This document shows positions 8,760 to 17,026 of a DNA stretch of 64,000 nt, piece after piece. This stretch comes from Verrucomicrobiota bacterium. Lineage in GTDB: Bacteria; Verrucomicrobiota; Verrucomicrobiia; Limisphaerales; VHDF01. The notes beneath the pieces are model-generated. The model made no database searches. It was not told the origin of the DNA and saw only the letters and a list, made by a program, of their open reading frames with translations. Made by a program: the position numbers and the translations under genes. Each line of letters opens with the position of its first letter. Position 1 is the first letter of the stretch. Where the stretch lies: NCBI GenBank assembly GCA_016871495.1, contig VHDF01000005.1:33791-97790 (forward strand), written 5' to 3'.

Positions 8760-10112
8760 ATGAAGACGGTTCTCATCATCGACGACGACAAGCCCTTTCG
8801 CGCTTTGTTGGTCCAGCATTTGGTGCAGGCGGGTTGGGAGGTCATTGAGGCTGAGGATGGTGAGGAGGGGTTGAAGATCACCTGGGAAAAGCGTCCGGAG
8901 ATCGTGATTTGCGATCTGCATATGCCTCGGTCAAACGGGTTTCATTTCTGCCGGAATGTCGGGGCCCGCCGTGACATGGCCGGGCGCATCAAGATCATTA
9001 TCACCACCGGGAGCACTTACGCGACGGACAAGATTAGCGCTTTGGAAGCAGGCGCCGACGCGTACTTGGAGAAGCCGATGCGGATCCCGGAATTGCTTCA
9101 ACTTTTGACGCGATGGTCGGAAGAAATCGTGGGTAATGGGGGCGGTGCGGAGCTTGCCCCGACGCCGGCGTTGGAGGACAAAGGCATCGTGCGGTTTTGG
9201 GGAGTGCGCGGCTCGATCTCGTGTCCGGGGCCTTCCACGGTTTATTATGGCGGGAATACATCCTGTGTCGAAGTGCGATATGGCGATCAGATTATCGTGT
9301 TGGACGCCGGCACGGGCATTCGCGCTCTGGGGTTGTCGTTGGAAAAAGAGTTCAAGGATCAGCCCCTGGATCTCGTGGTGCTGATTTCCCACACGCACTG
9401 GGACCATATTCAGGGATTCCCCTTCTTTATTCCGGCCTATTTGCCCAAGAACCGGATTCGTTTGATTGGATTCGAGGGCGCGCGACGGGGGCTGGAATCG
9501 ATCCTGTCGAGCCAGATGGAGAGCCCTTATTTTCCGGTCAGCCTGGAGCAGATGTCGGGCAATATTTCCGTCCAGGCGCAGCGGGAAATGAAGTTTACGA
9601 TCGGCTCCATTGTCGTGACCGCTCAATTCGTCAATCATCCCGGAGTGTGCGTGGGCTACCGGCTTGATACTCCCCGCGGCTCCGTCGCTTATCTCCCGGA
9701 CAACGAGCCTTATCAGCGGCTGAAGGTTCAGCGCAGCGGGGTGAAGCCTGGCGAGGCGACGGAGATTCTCGAATTCGCGCGCAGCCAGGATCAGAAGATC
9801 ATCGAGTTTATCCGCGACGTGGACGTGCTCATCATCGACGCGCAGTACAATGACGAGGGGTATCGTTCGAGAGCGGGCTGGGGTCATGGCTGTGTCGATG
9901 ATGTCGTGGCCATCGCCCTGATTGCTAAGGTGAAGCGGCTTTTCTTGTTCCATCATGACCCGGACCATGACGACGCGTTCATCACGCGCATGGTGGAGTG
10001 GGCGCGGCAACTCGTCTCGTTTGCCGGTGAGGACTTGCCGGTGGACGCGGCGCGGGAAGGACTCGAAGTCGTGCTGCGCCCGGTCTCGGAGGCCGCCCCC
10101 AGCTCTTCGTGA
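8760..10112 (+). CDS. Response-regulator receiver fused to metallo-beta-lactamase-fold hydrolase
   Basis: A 450-residue cytoplasmic protein. Residues 1-120 are a receiver domain with the acidic pocket D8-D10, phospho-acceptor D52 and conserved K105 in YLEKP. After a short linker, residues 142-440 form a metallo-beta-lactamase fold with HTHWDH at 211-216, the start of a two-metal site, and a later DAQYND segment. The MBL part resembles cyclic-phosphodiesterase/RNase Z-like proteins found in bacterial signalling. The ATG at 8760 is chosen because the receiver begins immediately. There is no histidine kinase next to it. It leads a plus-strand run, with the next gene starting 10 bp downstream. 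Confidence 0.85.
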   Translation: MKTVLIIDDDKPFRALLVQHLVQAGWEVIEAEDGEEGLKITWEKRPEIVICDLHMPRSNGFHFCRNVGARRDMAGRIKIIITTGSTYATDKISALEAGADAYLEKPMRIPELLQLLTRWSEEIVGNGGGAELAPTPALEDKGIVRFWGVRGSISCPGPSTVYYGGNTSCVEVRYGDQIIVLDAGTGIRALGLSLEKEFKDQPLDLVVLISHTHWDHIQGFPFFIPAYLPKNRIRLIGFEGARRGLESILSSQMESPYFPVSLEQMSGNISVQAQREMKFTIGSIVVTAQFVNHPGVCVGYRLDTPRGSVAYLPDNEPYQRLKVQRSGVKPGEATEILEFARSQDQKIIEFIRDVDVLIIDAQYNDEGYRSRAGWGHGCVDDVVAIALIAKVKRLFLFHHDPDHDDAFITRMVEWARQLVSFAGEDLPVDAAREGLEVVLRPVSEAAPSSS

Positions 10113-10122
10113 GTGCTTCCTG

Positions 10123-11220
10123 ATGACCGAAGCCTCTTCCCCTCCCGCCTACATTATCGTGGACGAAGGGTCCCTGACCCTCAAGGTGGCGGCCTTGTCC
10201 GTGCTCGACCGGCTGTTGGTGGCCTTTCATCGGGCGGGAATTCGAGACATCACGGTGGTCTTTCGGGGACCCTTGCCCCCTTTGCCTCGATCCCGTTCCT
10301 GGGGCATCCCGTTTAAGGTAGCGCCGGATTGGAAGCCGGACGGATCGAACGTGCTGTGGTCCCGCTCGAATGTGCTGGTCCAAGATGCGGATGTGCGCGA
10401 GTTGCTCGCGCGCGGGGGCCGGTTGGTGACTCGTGACGGAGCATTTTTACCCATCGCGGCGGGACGTCCCGCGGGACTCGAATGGGAAAGCCAGGGGCTC
10501 GTGGATCTGCCCGCGGTGGTGACGCAAGGAGTGTCGGGTTTGATTCAGGACGCGGATTCGGCCGCGCGTGCGGGCCAAGCACTTTGGGCATCATTGACGA
10601 GCCGTTCCGATGGCTGGGTCGATCGTGTCTTCAATCGTCCGTGCGGGCGGTATCTTTCCAAGGTTTTGATCCACACCTCCGTGAGTCCCAACGCGGTTTC
10701 ACTCGCTTCCATCGGGATTGGATTGGCGGCGGCGTGGCTGTTTTCCCTGGGGGCTTATCCGGCGCTGGTCTGGGGTGCGATCCTCTTTCAGTTCTCGGCG
10801 ATTGTGGACTGTGTGGATGGGGACATTGCCCGGGTTTTATTCAAGGAATCCGCGCTGGGGAAGTGGCTGGATTTGGCAGGAGATCAAGTGGTTCATGTCG
10901 GCGTTTTCGCGGGCATCGCCTGGGGCATGGCGAAAGCGCCGGGAGAATCACCGGCTCTCGGATTGGGAGCCGCGGCGATTTTGGGAGCTTTGATTTCATT
11001 TGGAGTCGTGTTGCGGGGCATGCGTCAACCTGAGGCCAGCAAGGACGGACGTCTGCGCAATCTGATTGACGGCGCCACGAACCGGGACTTTTCCGTGGTC
11101 GTGCTGGTCTTGGCGCTCGTGAATCGGCTGGAATGGTTCTTGTGGATGGCAGCGGTGGGGAGTCATGTGTTTTGGCTGGCCGCGCTTTCGTTGCAACGCA
11201 GGACGCGGGCCCGTGAATGA
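10123..11220 (+). CDS. CDP-alcohol phosphatidyltransferase with an extra N-terminal domain
   Basis: A 365-residue membrane enzyme. The diagnostic motif D-G-x2-A-R-x8-G-x3-D-x3-D is complete: D232, G233, A236, R237, G246, D250 and D254. These enzymes move a phosphatidyl or other CMP-activated alcohol onto a second alcohol. Several membrane segments follow. About 170 residues precede this domain, unlike simple PgsA/PssA enzymes. This part has a degenerate nucleotidyltransferase-like look (VLDRLLVAFHRAGI), reminiscent of bifunctional inositol-phosphate cytidylyltransferase/synthases, but without an obvious catalytic G-rich loop. The stop overlaps the next start (ATGA), indicating translational coupling. 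Confidence 0.82.
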   Translation: MTEASSPPAYIIVDEGSLTLKVAALSVLDRLLVAFHRAGIRDITVVFRGPLPPLPRSRSWGIPFKVAPDWKPDGSNVLWSRSNVLVQDADVRELLARGGRLVTRDGAFLPIAAGRPAGLEWESQGLVDLPAVVTQGVSGLIQDADSAARAGQALWASLTSRSDGWVDRVFNRPCGRYLSKVLIHTSVSPNAVSLASIGIGLAAAWLFSLGAYPALVWGAILFQFSAIVDCVDGDIARVLFKESALGKWLDLAGDQVVHVGVFAGIAWGMAKAPGESPALGLGAAAILGALISFGVVLRGMRQPEASKDGRLRNLIDGATNRDFSVVVLVLALVNRLEWFLWMAAVGSHVFWLAALSLQRRTRARE

Positions 11221-12251
11221 GTCCGTTCCTCCGTCCATGGTTGAAGGTCGCTGCCGTGGCCGCCGGCGTGGGGATCTTCGCCTGGTTGGCGGCGCGAGTG
11301 GACTGGCGGGGGGTGGAGCAGTTGCTGGCGAAGGTCGGCTGGGCGGCTCCGTTGATCCTGGTGCCCTATTTCGTGGTTTATGTCGTGGATACTCTCGGGT
11401 GGAGGTGGTGTTTGCCGCCGGGCATGGAAATCCCCTTTGGGCGTTTGTTCCGGATTCGTTGGACAGGGGAGTCGGTCAATCAAGTGGTTCCTTCGGCCTA
11501 CGTGGGAGGGGAGGCATTAAAGGTTTATTTGCTCGGGCGCTCGGGGGTCGCACCGGATGCCGGCGCCTGCTCCGCCGTTGTTTCGAAGACGGTGCAATCG
11601 GTCGCTCAGCTTATTTTCGTGCTTAGCGCGGCCCTGGCTGGATTTCATCTGTTGGGGAAGGATCAAGCGCTGCTCTGGGGCGTCGGGGTCGTCGTCTTCC
11701 TCGGAGCTTTGGGGTTGGCCACCTTCCTCGTGGTGTTACGGCAGGGGCTCTTCGAGACCTTGTTGAAACTGGCAACCTGGACGGGAATCGCGGTTTCGTG
11801 GATGTCCCGGCACCGGTCACGCTTACTGGAACTGGACCGGTCGATTCGAGAATTTGACTCGCGCCATCCAGGCCGCTTATTTCGTTCATTTCTATTTTAC
11901 CTTGCGGGCTGGTTGCTGGACACTGTCGAGCTCCTGTTGGTGGCGTCATTGTTGGGCGTGCCGGTGAGTTGGTCTGAAGCCTTGGTGATGGAGGCCTTCA
12001 CCGGCGTTGCGAAGGCGGTGGGGATGTGGATTCCGGGTTCGCTCGGGGTGCAGGAAGCGGGCATCGTGTTGCTGGGGCGGGTGACAGGACTTCCGGACGC
12101 CTTCGCGGTTTCCTACGCGGTCATTCGCCGGGCGCGCGAGACCGTTTTCGCACTGGCGGGACTGGGGATGCTCTTGATGGAGTCCGTGGATTGGACGCGG
12201 GTTCGCGGGTTGGCGAGCGAGAAGCGGCCTCCACATGAAACGAAGCAGTAG
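11217..12251 (+). CDS. Flippase-like membrane protein (UPF0104 / lysylphosphatidylglycerol-synthase TM family)
   Basis: A 344-residue protein with about eight membrane helices. It has the typical family blocks: an early helix pair ending WRWCLPPG, an RIRWTGESVNQVVPSAYVGG-type segment with the conserved G-E-x3 around residue 100, and a C-terminal GSLGVQEAG motif. Members include the membrane half of MprF and AglD-like proteins, proposed to flip lipids or lipid-linked sugars. It overlaps the CDP-alcohol transferase by 4 bp and is followed after 11 bp by a nucleotidyltransferase, so a linked lipid-headgroup pathway is a reasonable inference. Confidence 0.8.
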   Translation: MSPFLRPWLKVAAVAAGVGIFAWLAARVDWRGVEQLLAKVGWAAPLILVPYFVVYVVDTLGWRWCLPPGMEIPFGRLFRIRWTGESVNQVVPSAYVGGEALKVYLLGRSGVAPDAGACSAVVSKTVQSVAQLIFVLSAALAGFHLLGKDQALLWGVGVVVFLGALGLATFLVVLRQGLFETLLKLATWTGIAVSWMSRHRSRLLELDRSIREFDSRHPGRLFRSFLFYLAGWLLDTVELLLVASLLGVPVSWSEALVMEAFTGVAKAVGMWIPGSLGVQEAGIVLLGRVTGLPDAFAVSYAVIRRARETVFALAGLGMLLMESVDWTRVRGLASEKRPPHETKQ

Positions 12252-12262
12252 GCGATGAATCT

Positions 12263-13003
12263 ATGGATGCGATTATTTATGCCGCCGGGCGGGCTCGCCG
12301 GCTCGATCGATTTTCCGAGGGCAAGACGAAGATATTGCTCGAATTCGGGGGACGATCCCTTTTGGAGCGGCATGTGGATCTTCTCGCGCGCCTGCGCGTT
12401 TCGAAAATTCACGTGGTGACCGGATACTTGCACGAGCAAGTCCAAGCGGTGCTGCCGCTGCTGGCTTCCCGTTACGGTGTGGTGGTGGAGGAAATCTATA
12501 ACCCGGACTTCTTGGAGGGCAGTGTGCTCAGCATGGAAGTCTCGCTGCCGACCATCCAGCGGGCCCAGGAGCCGATTCTGTTGATGGACGGCGACGTGCT
12601 TTATCACTCCTCGATGTTACGCCAACTGATGGACGCCGAGTCACCCACTGCATTATTGGTCGACACCGCTTTTTCGAAAGCGGACGACGATCCGGTCTTG
12701 GTGCCGATGAACCGCGGGAGACCGTTTGAGTTTGTAAAAATGTGGAGAGGGGAGTCGGAGCGCTTGGGTGAGTCCGTGGGGTTCTTCAAACTGGATCCGA
12801 GGGATATTCCGAAGCTTGTGGAGGAGACGCGGATTCGATGCGTTCCGGAGCGGCGTTCCGAGTCGTACGACGAGGTGCTGCGCGCGCTCGTTCGCGACGG
12901 GCGTTTTGGCGCGGTTGATGTCACGGGAATTCCCTGGACCGAGATTGATTTTCCCTCCGATATCACACGGGCCGAGCGAGAGATACTGCCGAAGCTGGAT
13001 TGA
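12263..13003 (+). CDS. NTP-transferase (sugar/choline/inositol-phosphate cytidylyltransferase-like)
   Basis: A 246-residue soluble enzyme of the GT-A nucleotidyltransferase fold. The N-terminal loop IIYAAGRARRLDRF (residues 4-17) with the following K is a variant of the GxGxRxxPxTxxxPK signature, close to phosphocholine and inositol-1-phosphate cytidylyltransferases. LLMDGDVLY provides the metal-binding aspartate region, and ending on DFPSDITRAE is typical of this branch. Together with the preceding CDP-alcohol transferase it could make the CMP-activated headgroup donor. The exact substrate is not readable from sequence. Confidence 0.8.
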   Translation: MDAIIYAAGRARRLDRFSEGKTKILLEFGGRSLLERHVDLLARLRVSKIHVVTGYLHEQVQAVLPLLASRYGVVVEEIYNPDFLEGSVLSMEVSLPTIQRAQEPILLMDGDVLYHSSMLRQLMDAESPTALLVDTAFSKADDDPVLVPMNRGRPFEFVKMWRGESERLGESVGFFKLDPRDIPKLVEETRIRCVPERRSESYDEVLRALVRDGRFGAVDVTGIPWTEIDFPSDITRAEREILPKLD

Positions 13004-13105
13004 ATCCGGGATTGCCCTGCCGCCTGTCAGCTCCTATTTTCGCGCCCTTCGTATTCGAGGCATCCGGGGAGCGGTTTTCCCGGGTGCTCGAAAGCGTGAA
13101 CCAAC

Positions 13106-13879
13106 ATGGAAACTCAATTTCAAACTCGAAAGTTCGACTCCCTCGACGTGCGCATCTACCGGAGTCAGGAGGCGATGGCGGAGGACGTGGCGTCCGAAGT
13201 AGGTGCTTATCTTCGGGATTGCATTCGCTCGCAAGGTTCCGCGGCGGCGATCATGGCCACCGGCAATTCGCAGATTCGGTTTCTCTCCCGGCTCGTGGAA
13301 AAGGGCGAGGTGGACTGGTCCCATGTCACCCTCTTTCACATGGACGAGTATTTGGGGATCGACGCCGGGCACAAGGCGAGTTTCAGGCGTTATATGAGGG
13401 AACGAGTGGAGTCTCTCGCCCGGCCGCGTGCCTTTCACTATATCGAAGGCGACGCGGCGCTCCCGTTGGAGGAATGCGAGCGTTACGAGGCGTTATTGCG
13501 CGCACAAACCATCGATCTGTGTTGTTTGGGCATCGGCGAGAACGGCCATCTCGCGTTCAACGATCCGCCGGTGGCCCGATTTGAAGACCGGCGCTGGGTA
13601 AAAATTGTGAAACTGGATGATGCCTGCAAGGGCCAGCAGGTGCGCGAGGGGCATTTCCCCTCTTTGGAATCCGTGCCGCCCTACGCCATCACGCTGACCG
13701 TGCCCGCTCTTTGCCAGGCTCGGCGCATGTTTTGTGTCGCACCCGAGAAGCGCAAAGCCGTCGCGGTGCGTGATACCCTGTGCGGGCCGGTTTCCACAGC
13801 GTGTCCGGCTTCCTATCTGCGAACCCAGGCGCAGGCCTCGTTGTATTTAGACCACGAATCCGCCGGGTTGATTGGCTAG
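13106..13879 (+). CDS. nagB: Glucosamine-6-phosphate deaminase / 6-phosphogluconolactonase-family isomerase
   Basis: A 257-residue protein of the NagB fold. MDEYLG (79-84) contains the catalytic-base aspartate, and GIGENGHLAFNDP is the hallmark NagB active-site loop. NagB converts glucosamine-6-phosphate to fructose-6-phosphate plus ammonia, feeding amino-sugar carbon to glycolysis. The start is 102 bp after the previous gene, while the ChbG-like deacetylase follows after 3 bp. The pairing with a deacetylase fits an amino-sugar catabolic unit. Confidence 0.87.
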   Translation: METQFQTRKFDSLDVRIYRSQEAMAEDVASEVGAYLRDCIRSQGSAAAIMATGNSQIRFLSRLVEKGEVDWSHVTLFHMDEYLGIDAGHKASFRRYMRERVESLARPRAFHYIEGDAALPLEECERYEALLRAQTIDLCCLGIGENGHLAFNDPPVARFEDRRWVKIVKLDDACKGQQVREGHFPSLESVPPYAITLTVPALCQARRMFCVAPEKRKAVAVRDTLCGPVSTACPASYLRTQAQASLYLDHESAGLIG

Positions 13880-13882
13880 ACC

Positions 13883-14896
13883 ATGCGCCTGCATCAAAGT
13901 TCCTTCACGATAACCGTTGCTCGAGCGCTCGGACTTGCCCTGCTGATGAGCGGCCTGATGGCCGGAGTCCGGGCCGCCGAACCGAGTTTCGCGGAGCGGT
14001 TGGGCTGGAAGCCTTCCGACGTGGTCGTCATCCTCCACGTCGATGATGTCGGCATGTCCCATGCCTCCAATCTGGGCGCGATCGAGTCCGTGGAAAAGGG
14101 AGTCGCCACCTCATGGGCGGTGATGATGCCGTGCCCGTGGGTGCCCGAAATCGCCAAATACCTCGCGGAAAACCCTGGTGTGGACAGCGGATTGCATCTG
14201 ACATTGACCAGCGAATGGAAGCTGTATCGCTGGGGTCCGCTGGCGGGAAAAGCCCGTGTGCCGGGATTGACGGATCGCGAAGGCTGCCTTTGGCCATCCG
14301 TCTTGCAAGTCGTGCAACGGGCGACGCCGGACGAAATAGAGTTGGAGATTCGGGCCCAGATTGACCGGGCTCGGATCCTCGGGATGCCCATCACTCATTT
14401 GGACTCACACATGGGGACATTGTTTGCGCGTCCCGATTACTTCGAACGATTCGCCAAGGTCGGGATGGAGGAAGGGATTCCAATCCTGGCTGTGGGCGGG
14501 CATATGACTCATGCGAGGAAGGAGAATCCGGAAGCGGTGGCTAAACTCCGTCCGTGGATTCCCAAAATCTGGAACGCGGGACTGCCCGTGCTGGACGATT
14601 TGTTCACCAACACCGGAGCCTGGAAGCGAGCTGAGAAAAAGCACCGGTTGATGGAACTCTTGAAATCGTTGCGTCCCGGGGTCACGGAGATTCTCTTTCA
14701 TTCCTCGAGATTGACCGAAGAACTGCCGGTCATCACGGGTTCCAGCGAGTCGAGAATGGGCGATTTAGAAGCTTTAACATCCCCGGAGGTCCGGGCGCTG
14801 ATTCAAGAACGGAACATTCTTCAAACGACCTGGAAAGAATTGGCGCAGCGTCGAAAAGCAGCCAAGGCCATTGCCGAGACCCTTCCAGAACGCTGA
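13883..14896 (+). CDS. Exported YdjC/ChbG-like carbohydrate deacetylase
   Basis: A 337-residue protein with a signal peptide (about 1-32, ending VRAAEP). The YdjC family metal site is visible as HVDDVGM (52-58), GLHLTLT and HLDSHMG. ChbG deacetylates chitooligosaccharide phosphates in the cytoplasm, whereas this one is predicted to be exported and so may act on external amino-sugar oligomers. It lies 3 bp after nagB, which would deaminate the resulting glucosamine phosphate. A repeat element starts immediately after its stop codon. Confidence 0.83.
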   Translation: MRLHQSSFTITVARALGLALLMSGLMAGVRAAEPSFAERLGWKPSDVVVILHVDDVGMSHASNLGAIESVEKGVATSWAVMMPCPWVPEIAKYLAENPGVDSGLHLTLTSEWKLYRWGPLAGKARVPGLTDREGCLWPSVLQVVQRATPDEIELEIRAQIDRARILGMPITHLDSHMGTLFARPDYFERFAKVGMEEGIPILAVGGHMTHARKENPEAVAKLRPWIPKIWNAGLPVLDDLFTNTGAWKRAEKKHRLMELLKSLRPGVTEILFHSSRLTEELPVITGSSESRMGDLEALTSPEVRALIQERNILQTTWKELAQRRKAAKAIAETLPER

Positions 14897-14897
14897 A

Positions 14898-14957
14898 CCT
14901 CCCGACTAACTTGATGGTGAAGTTACCCACCGTTCCGCACCCCGGCCCGGCGGAGTT
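14898..14957 (+). repeat. 3'-end repeat element, copy 2
   Basis: Begins one base after the stop codon of the ChbG-like gene with CCTCCCGACTAACTTGATG and continues to CCCGGCCCGGCGGAGTTC. It matches the copies after 6001 and 28489. The hairpin is slightly degraded here (AACTTGATGGTGAAGTT). Confidence 0.72.
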
Positions 14958-15035
14958 CATTGGCTCACAACGTTCATTGCCGTTCATGAAACCTCGCAAG
15001 GTCCTGGCAATAATTGCATTCCGAATCTCTCACCC

Positions 15036-15239
15036 GATCCATCAAGGATAGGCCTCGTTCTTCGTCATGTTTTTCTCATCCAGGCCGTTGCAAATCTTCA
15101 CGATCATCAACTGCCGGATTAAGAATCACTCAGCCCAGGGTTGACCCGCAACGCGGGGCTGCCCCGGGTAATCGTCCCCCCAAAGCAAAGTGATTTTGCG
15201 CAGACTGCTGCGACTGGCTTTCAGCACCGTCGCGCTCCG
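15036..15239 (-). repeat. Composite repeat blocks, inverted relative to 28591-28743
   Basis: On the minus strand, 15110-15036 reads GAAGATTTGCAACGGCCTGG...GAGGCCTATCCTTGATGGATC, matching 28591-28657. 15239-15173 reads CGGAGCGCGACGGTGCTGAA... and matches 28677-28743. The two blocks occur in opposite order and orientation relative to the preceding 3'-end repeat, so pieces of one ancestral element have been rearranged. A short open stretch in the first block might be a decayed coding remnant, but no family is recognisable. Confidence 0.68.
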
Positions 15240-15290
15240 ATGATGCCGGAACGCCGACTGGGGAGCCGGGAACCGGCCTCCTCCAGCGAA

Positions 15291-16067
15291 CTACCCCTCT
15301 TCTCTTCCCAAAAGTGTTTGGAGTTTGTCGCGGTACGTCCGGCTAAGGGTCAGCCGCGTGCCGTTGCGCAGGATCACCATGTATTCACCGTGGAAGAGTG
15401 GCTGGAGTTCCTTGATCCGATCCACATTGACCATGGTGGATCGACTGATACGCATGAAGTTTCGTGCCGGAAGCCGGCCTTCGAGGGCGGTCATGGTCTC
15501 CCGCACCAGATGGGCGTCAGTGCCGCAATGGAGATTGACGTAGTTATCCGCGGCTTCGATCCAGTCCAAATCCTCCAGCTTGAGGAGAAGCACTTTGCCG
15601 TCGGTCTTGATGGCGAGGCGTTCGGGGCTTTTTTCATCGGGGCGCATTTTTTGCAGGAGGTCGGCGACGCGTTTTTCGAGGTCGCCTTCCTTGCGACTGC
15701 GAATCCGTTCCTGCACGCGTTGGAGGGCGAGTTCAAAACGTTCCCGATCGAATGGTTTGAGCAGGTAATCGACGGCGTGGAACTCGAAGGCTTGCAAGGC
15801 GAACTTGTCGTAGGCGGTGACGAATACGATGAGGGGCAGGGGATGACCGGCCAGTTCGCGTAACGTCCCCAAGCCATCGAGCATCGGCATCTGCACGTCG
15901 AGGAAGACCAGATCCGGCGCATCCTCGAGGATGCGCTCGACTGCTTCGCGTCCATTCGCGCATTCGCCGAGGACCTCGAAAGCGGGAGAGTCCTGGAGCA
16001 AGGAACGCAGGCGTTCGCGGGCCAGGGACTCATCATCGACGATGAGCGCGCGGATTTTTGCGGGCAT
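15291..16067 (-). CDS. LytTR-family response regulator (LytR/AlgR-like)
   Basis: A 258-residue protein: receiver domain (1-125) with acidic pocket D11-D12, phospho-acceptor D57 in FLDVQMP and K in LLKPFD, then a short coiled linker and a LytTR DNA-binding domain (about 150-258, with RISRSTMVNVDRIKEL). LytTR regulators bind imperfect direct repeats upstream of their targets. Their usual partner, a 5TM or LytS-type histidine kinase, is absent from this window, so the sensor must be encoded elsewhere. The downstream TIM-barrel gene on the same strand ends 20 bp from its start. Confidence 0.88.
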   Translation of the reverse strand: MPAKIRALIVDDESLARERLRSLLQDSPAFEVLGECANGREAVERILEDAPDLVFLDVQMPMLDGLGTLRELAGHPLPLIVFVTAYDKFALQAFEFHAVDYLLKPFDRERFELALQRVQERIRSRKEGDLEKRVADLLQKMRPDEKSPERLAIKTDGKVLLLKLEDLDWIEAADNYVNLHCGTDAHLVRETMTALEGRLPARNFMRISRSTMVNVDRIKELQPLFHGEYMVILRNGTRLTLSRTYRDKLQTLLGREEG

Positions 16068-16087
16068 GCTTGCGCGGAGGGATCGCG

Positions 16088-16996
16088 TCAGGACAACTCG
16101 GCACGCACCCGCTCCAGGAGTTGCTTGGTGGCTCGTATGCCCTCGGGCTCAGACATCTTGCTGCCCTCGTATTCGATGCCCACGAAGCCCCGGTAGCCCG
16201 CCTCCAGCACGATCCGCATCATGCGGTGGTAATCCGTGTGGATCTCATTCCCGGCGGCGTCGAAGTCATGGGATTTCGCGCTGACGGCCTTGGCAAAGGG
16301 CATCAATTCACGCACGCCGAGATAGCGGTCGTAGGTCTGGCCATTGCCAAGATTGAAATTGCCGAAATCGGGGAGGGTGCCGCAGTTCGGCAGCTTGACT
16401 TTGCGCATCACCCCGGCCAGCCAAGCCCCGTTGGAGGAAAGCCCGCCATGGTTTTCCACAATGACGTTGAGACCGAATCCGCGGGCGAATTCGCTCAGGG
16501 CCCGAAGCCCATCGGCCGCGCGGTCCTGCTTTTCCTCGAACGATCCCGTGGGCCCGGTTTCGGCATTCACCCGGATGGAATGACAGCCGAAGTACTTGGC
16601 CGCCTCCACCCAGCGATGATGATTGACTACGGCCTGCGCCCGCTTGGTGGGGTCGGCGTCCCCGAGAGCGCCTTCGCCGTCGATCATGATGAGCAAGATG
16701 CGGACGCCGTTGTCGGCGGCCCGACGCTTCAGTTCGGAGAGATAGCCTGTGTCGCGGGCCTTGTCCTTGTAGAATTGGTTCACCAGTTCCACTGCGGAAA
16801 TGCCATAATCCAGGCGGGAGGCCTTCGGGAAATCCAGTGGATCAAGATGTTTTCCGAAAAGGGCCTTGTGGAGGGACCATTGGGCAAGGCTGATTTCGAA
16901 CCGCGGCTTGGAGCGGGTTCCGAGGGCGGTGCAGCCGGCCAGGCCCGCGCCCACCGTCGCGCAGGCGGATTGAATGAGGAATGTTCGACGATTCAT
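16088..16996 (-). CDS. Sugar phosphate isomerase/epimerase-like TIM barrel lipoprotein
   Basis: A 302-residue protein. The start [20 protein letters not shown] begins a leader with a twin-arginine-like RRTF and an apparent lipobox (LAGC, C22), so it is likely exported and lipid-anchored or Tat-translocated. The rest is an AP-endonuclease-2-type TIM barrel (xylose isomerase-like), with metal-ligand positions suggested by VENHGG and GIEYEGS. Such proteins in Verrucomicrobiota are thought to act on sugars or polyols. The gene lies 30 bp downstream of an MFS transporter and is probably in its operon. Confidence 0.77.
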   Translation of the reverse strand: MNRRTFLIQSACATVGAGLAGCTALGTRSKPRFEISLAQWSLHKALFGKHLDPLDFPKASRLDYGISAVELVNQFYKDKARDTGYLSELKRRAADNGVRILLIMIDGEGALGDADPTKRAQAVVNHHRWVEAAKYFGCHSIRVNAETGPTGSFEEKQDRAADGLRALSEFARGFGLNVIVENHGGLSSNGAWLAGVMRKVKLPNCGTLPDFGNFNLGNGQTYDRYLGVRELMPFAKAVSAKSHDFDAAGNEIHTDYHRMMRIVLEAGYRGFVGIEYEGSKMSEPEGIRATKQLLERVRAELS

Positions 16997-17026
16997 AAAA
17001 GGCATACGGGGTCGCAAGCGGAGTGA

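Larger units (their letters stand above)
14897..15290. other. Intergenic space between convergent genes, filled by repeats
   Basis: No gene is supported. It holds copy 2 of the 3'-end repeat (14898-14957) and an inverted composite block (15036-15239). The stretches between the named blocks show no further structure. Confidence 0.65.

Noticed and set aside
15141..15863. Plus-strand open frame opposite the LytTR regulator
   Set aside because: It is antisense to a clear receiver-LytTR gene and its first part translates repeat DNA; high GC keeps such shadows open.
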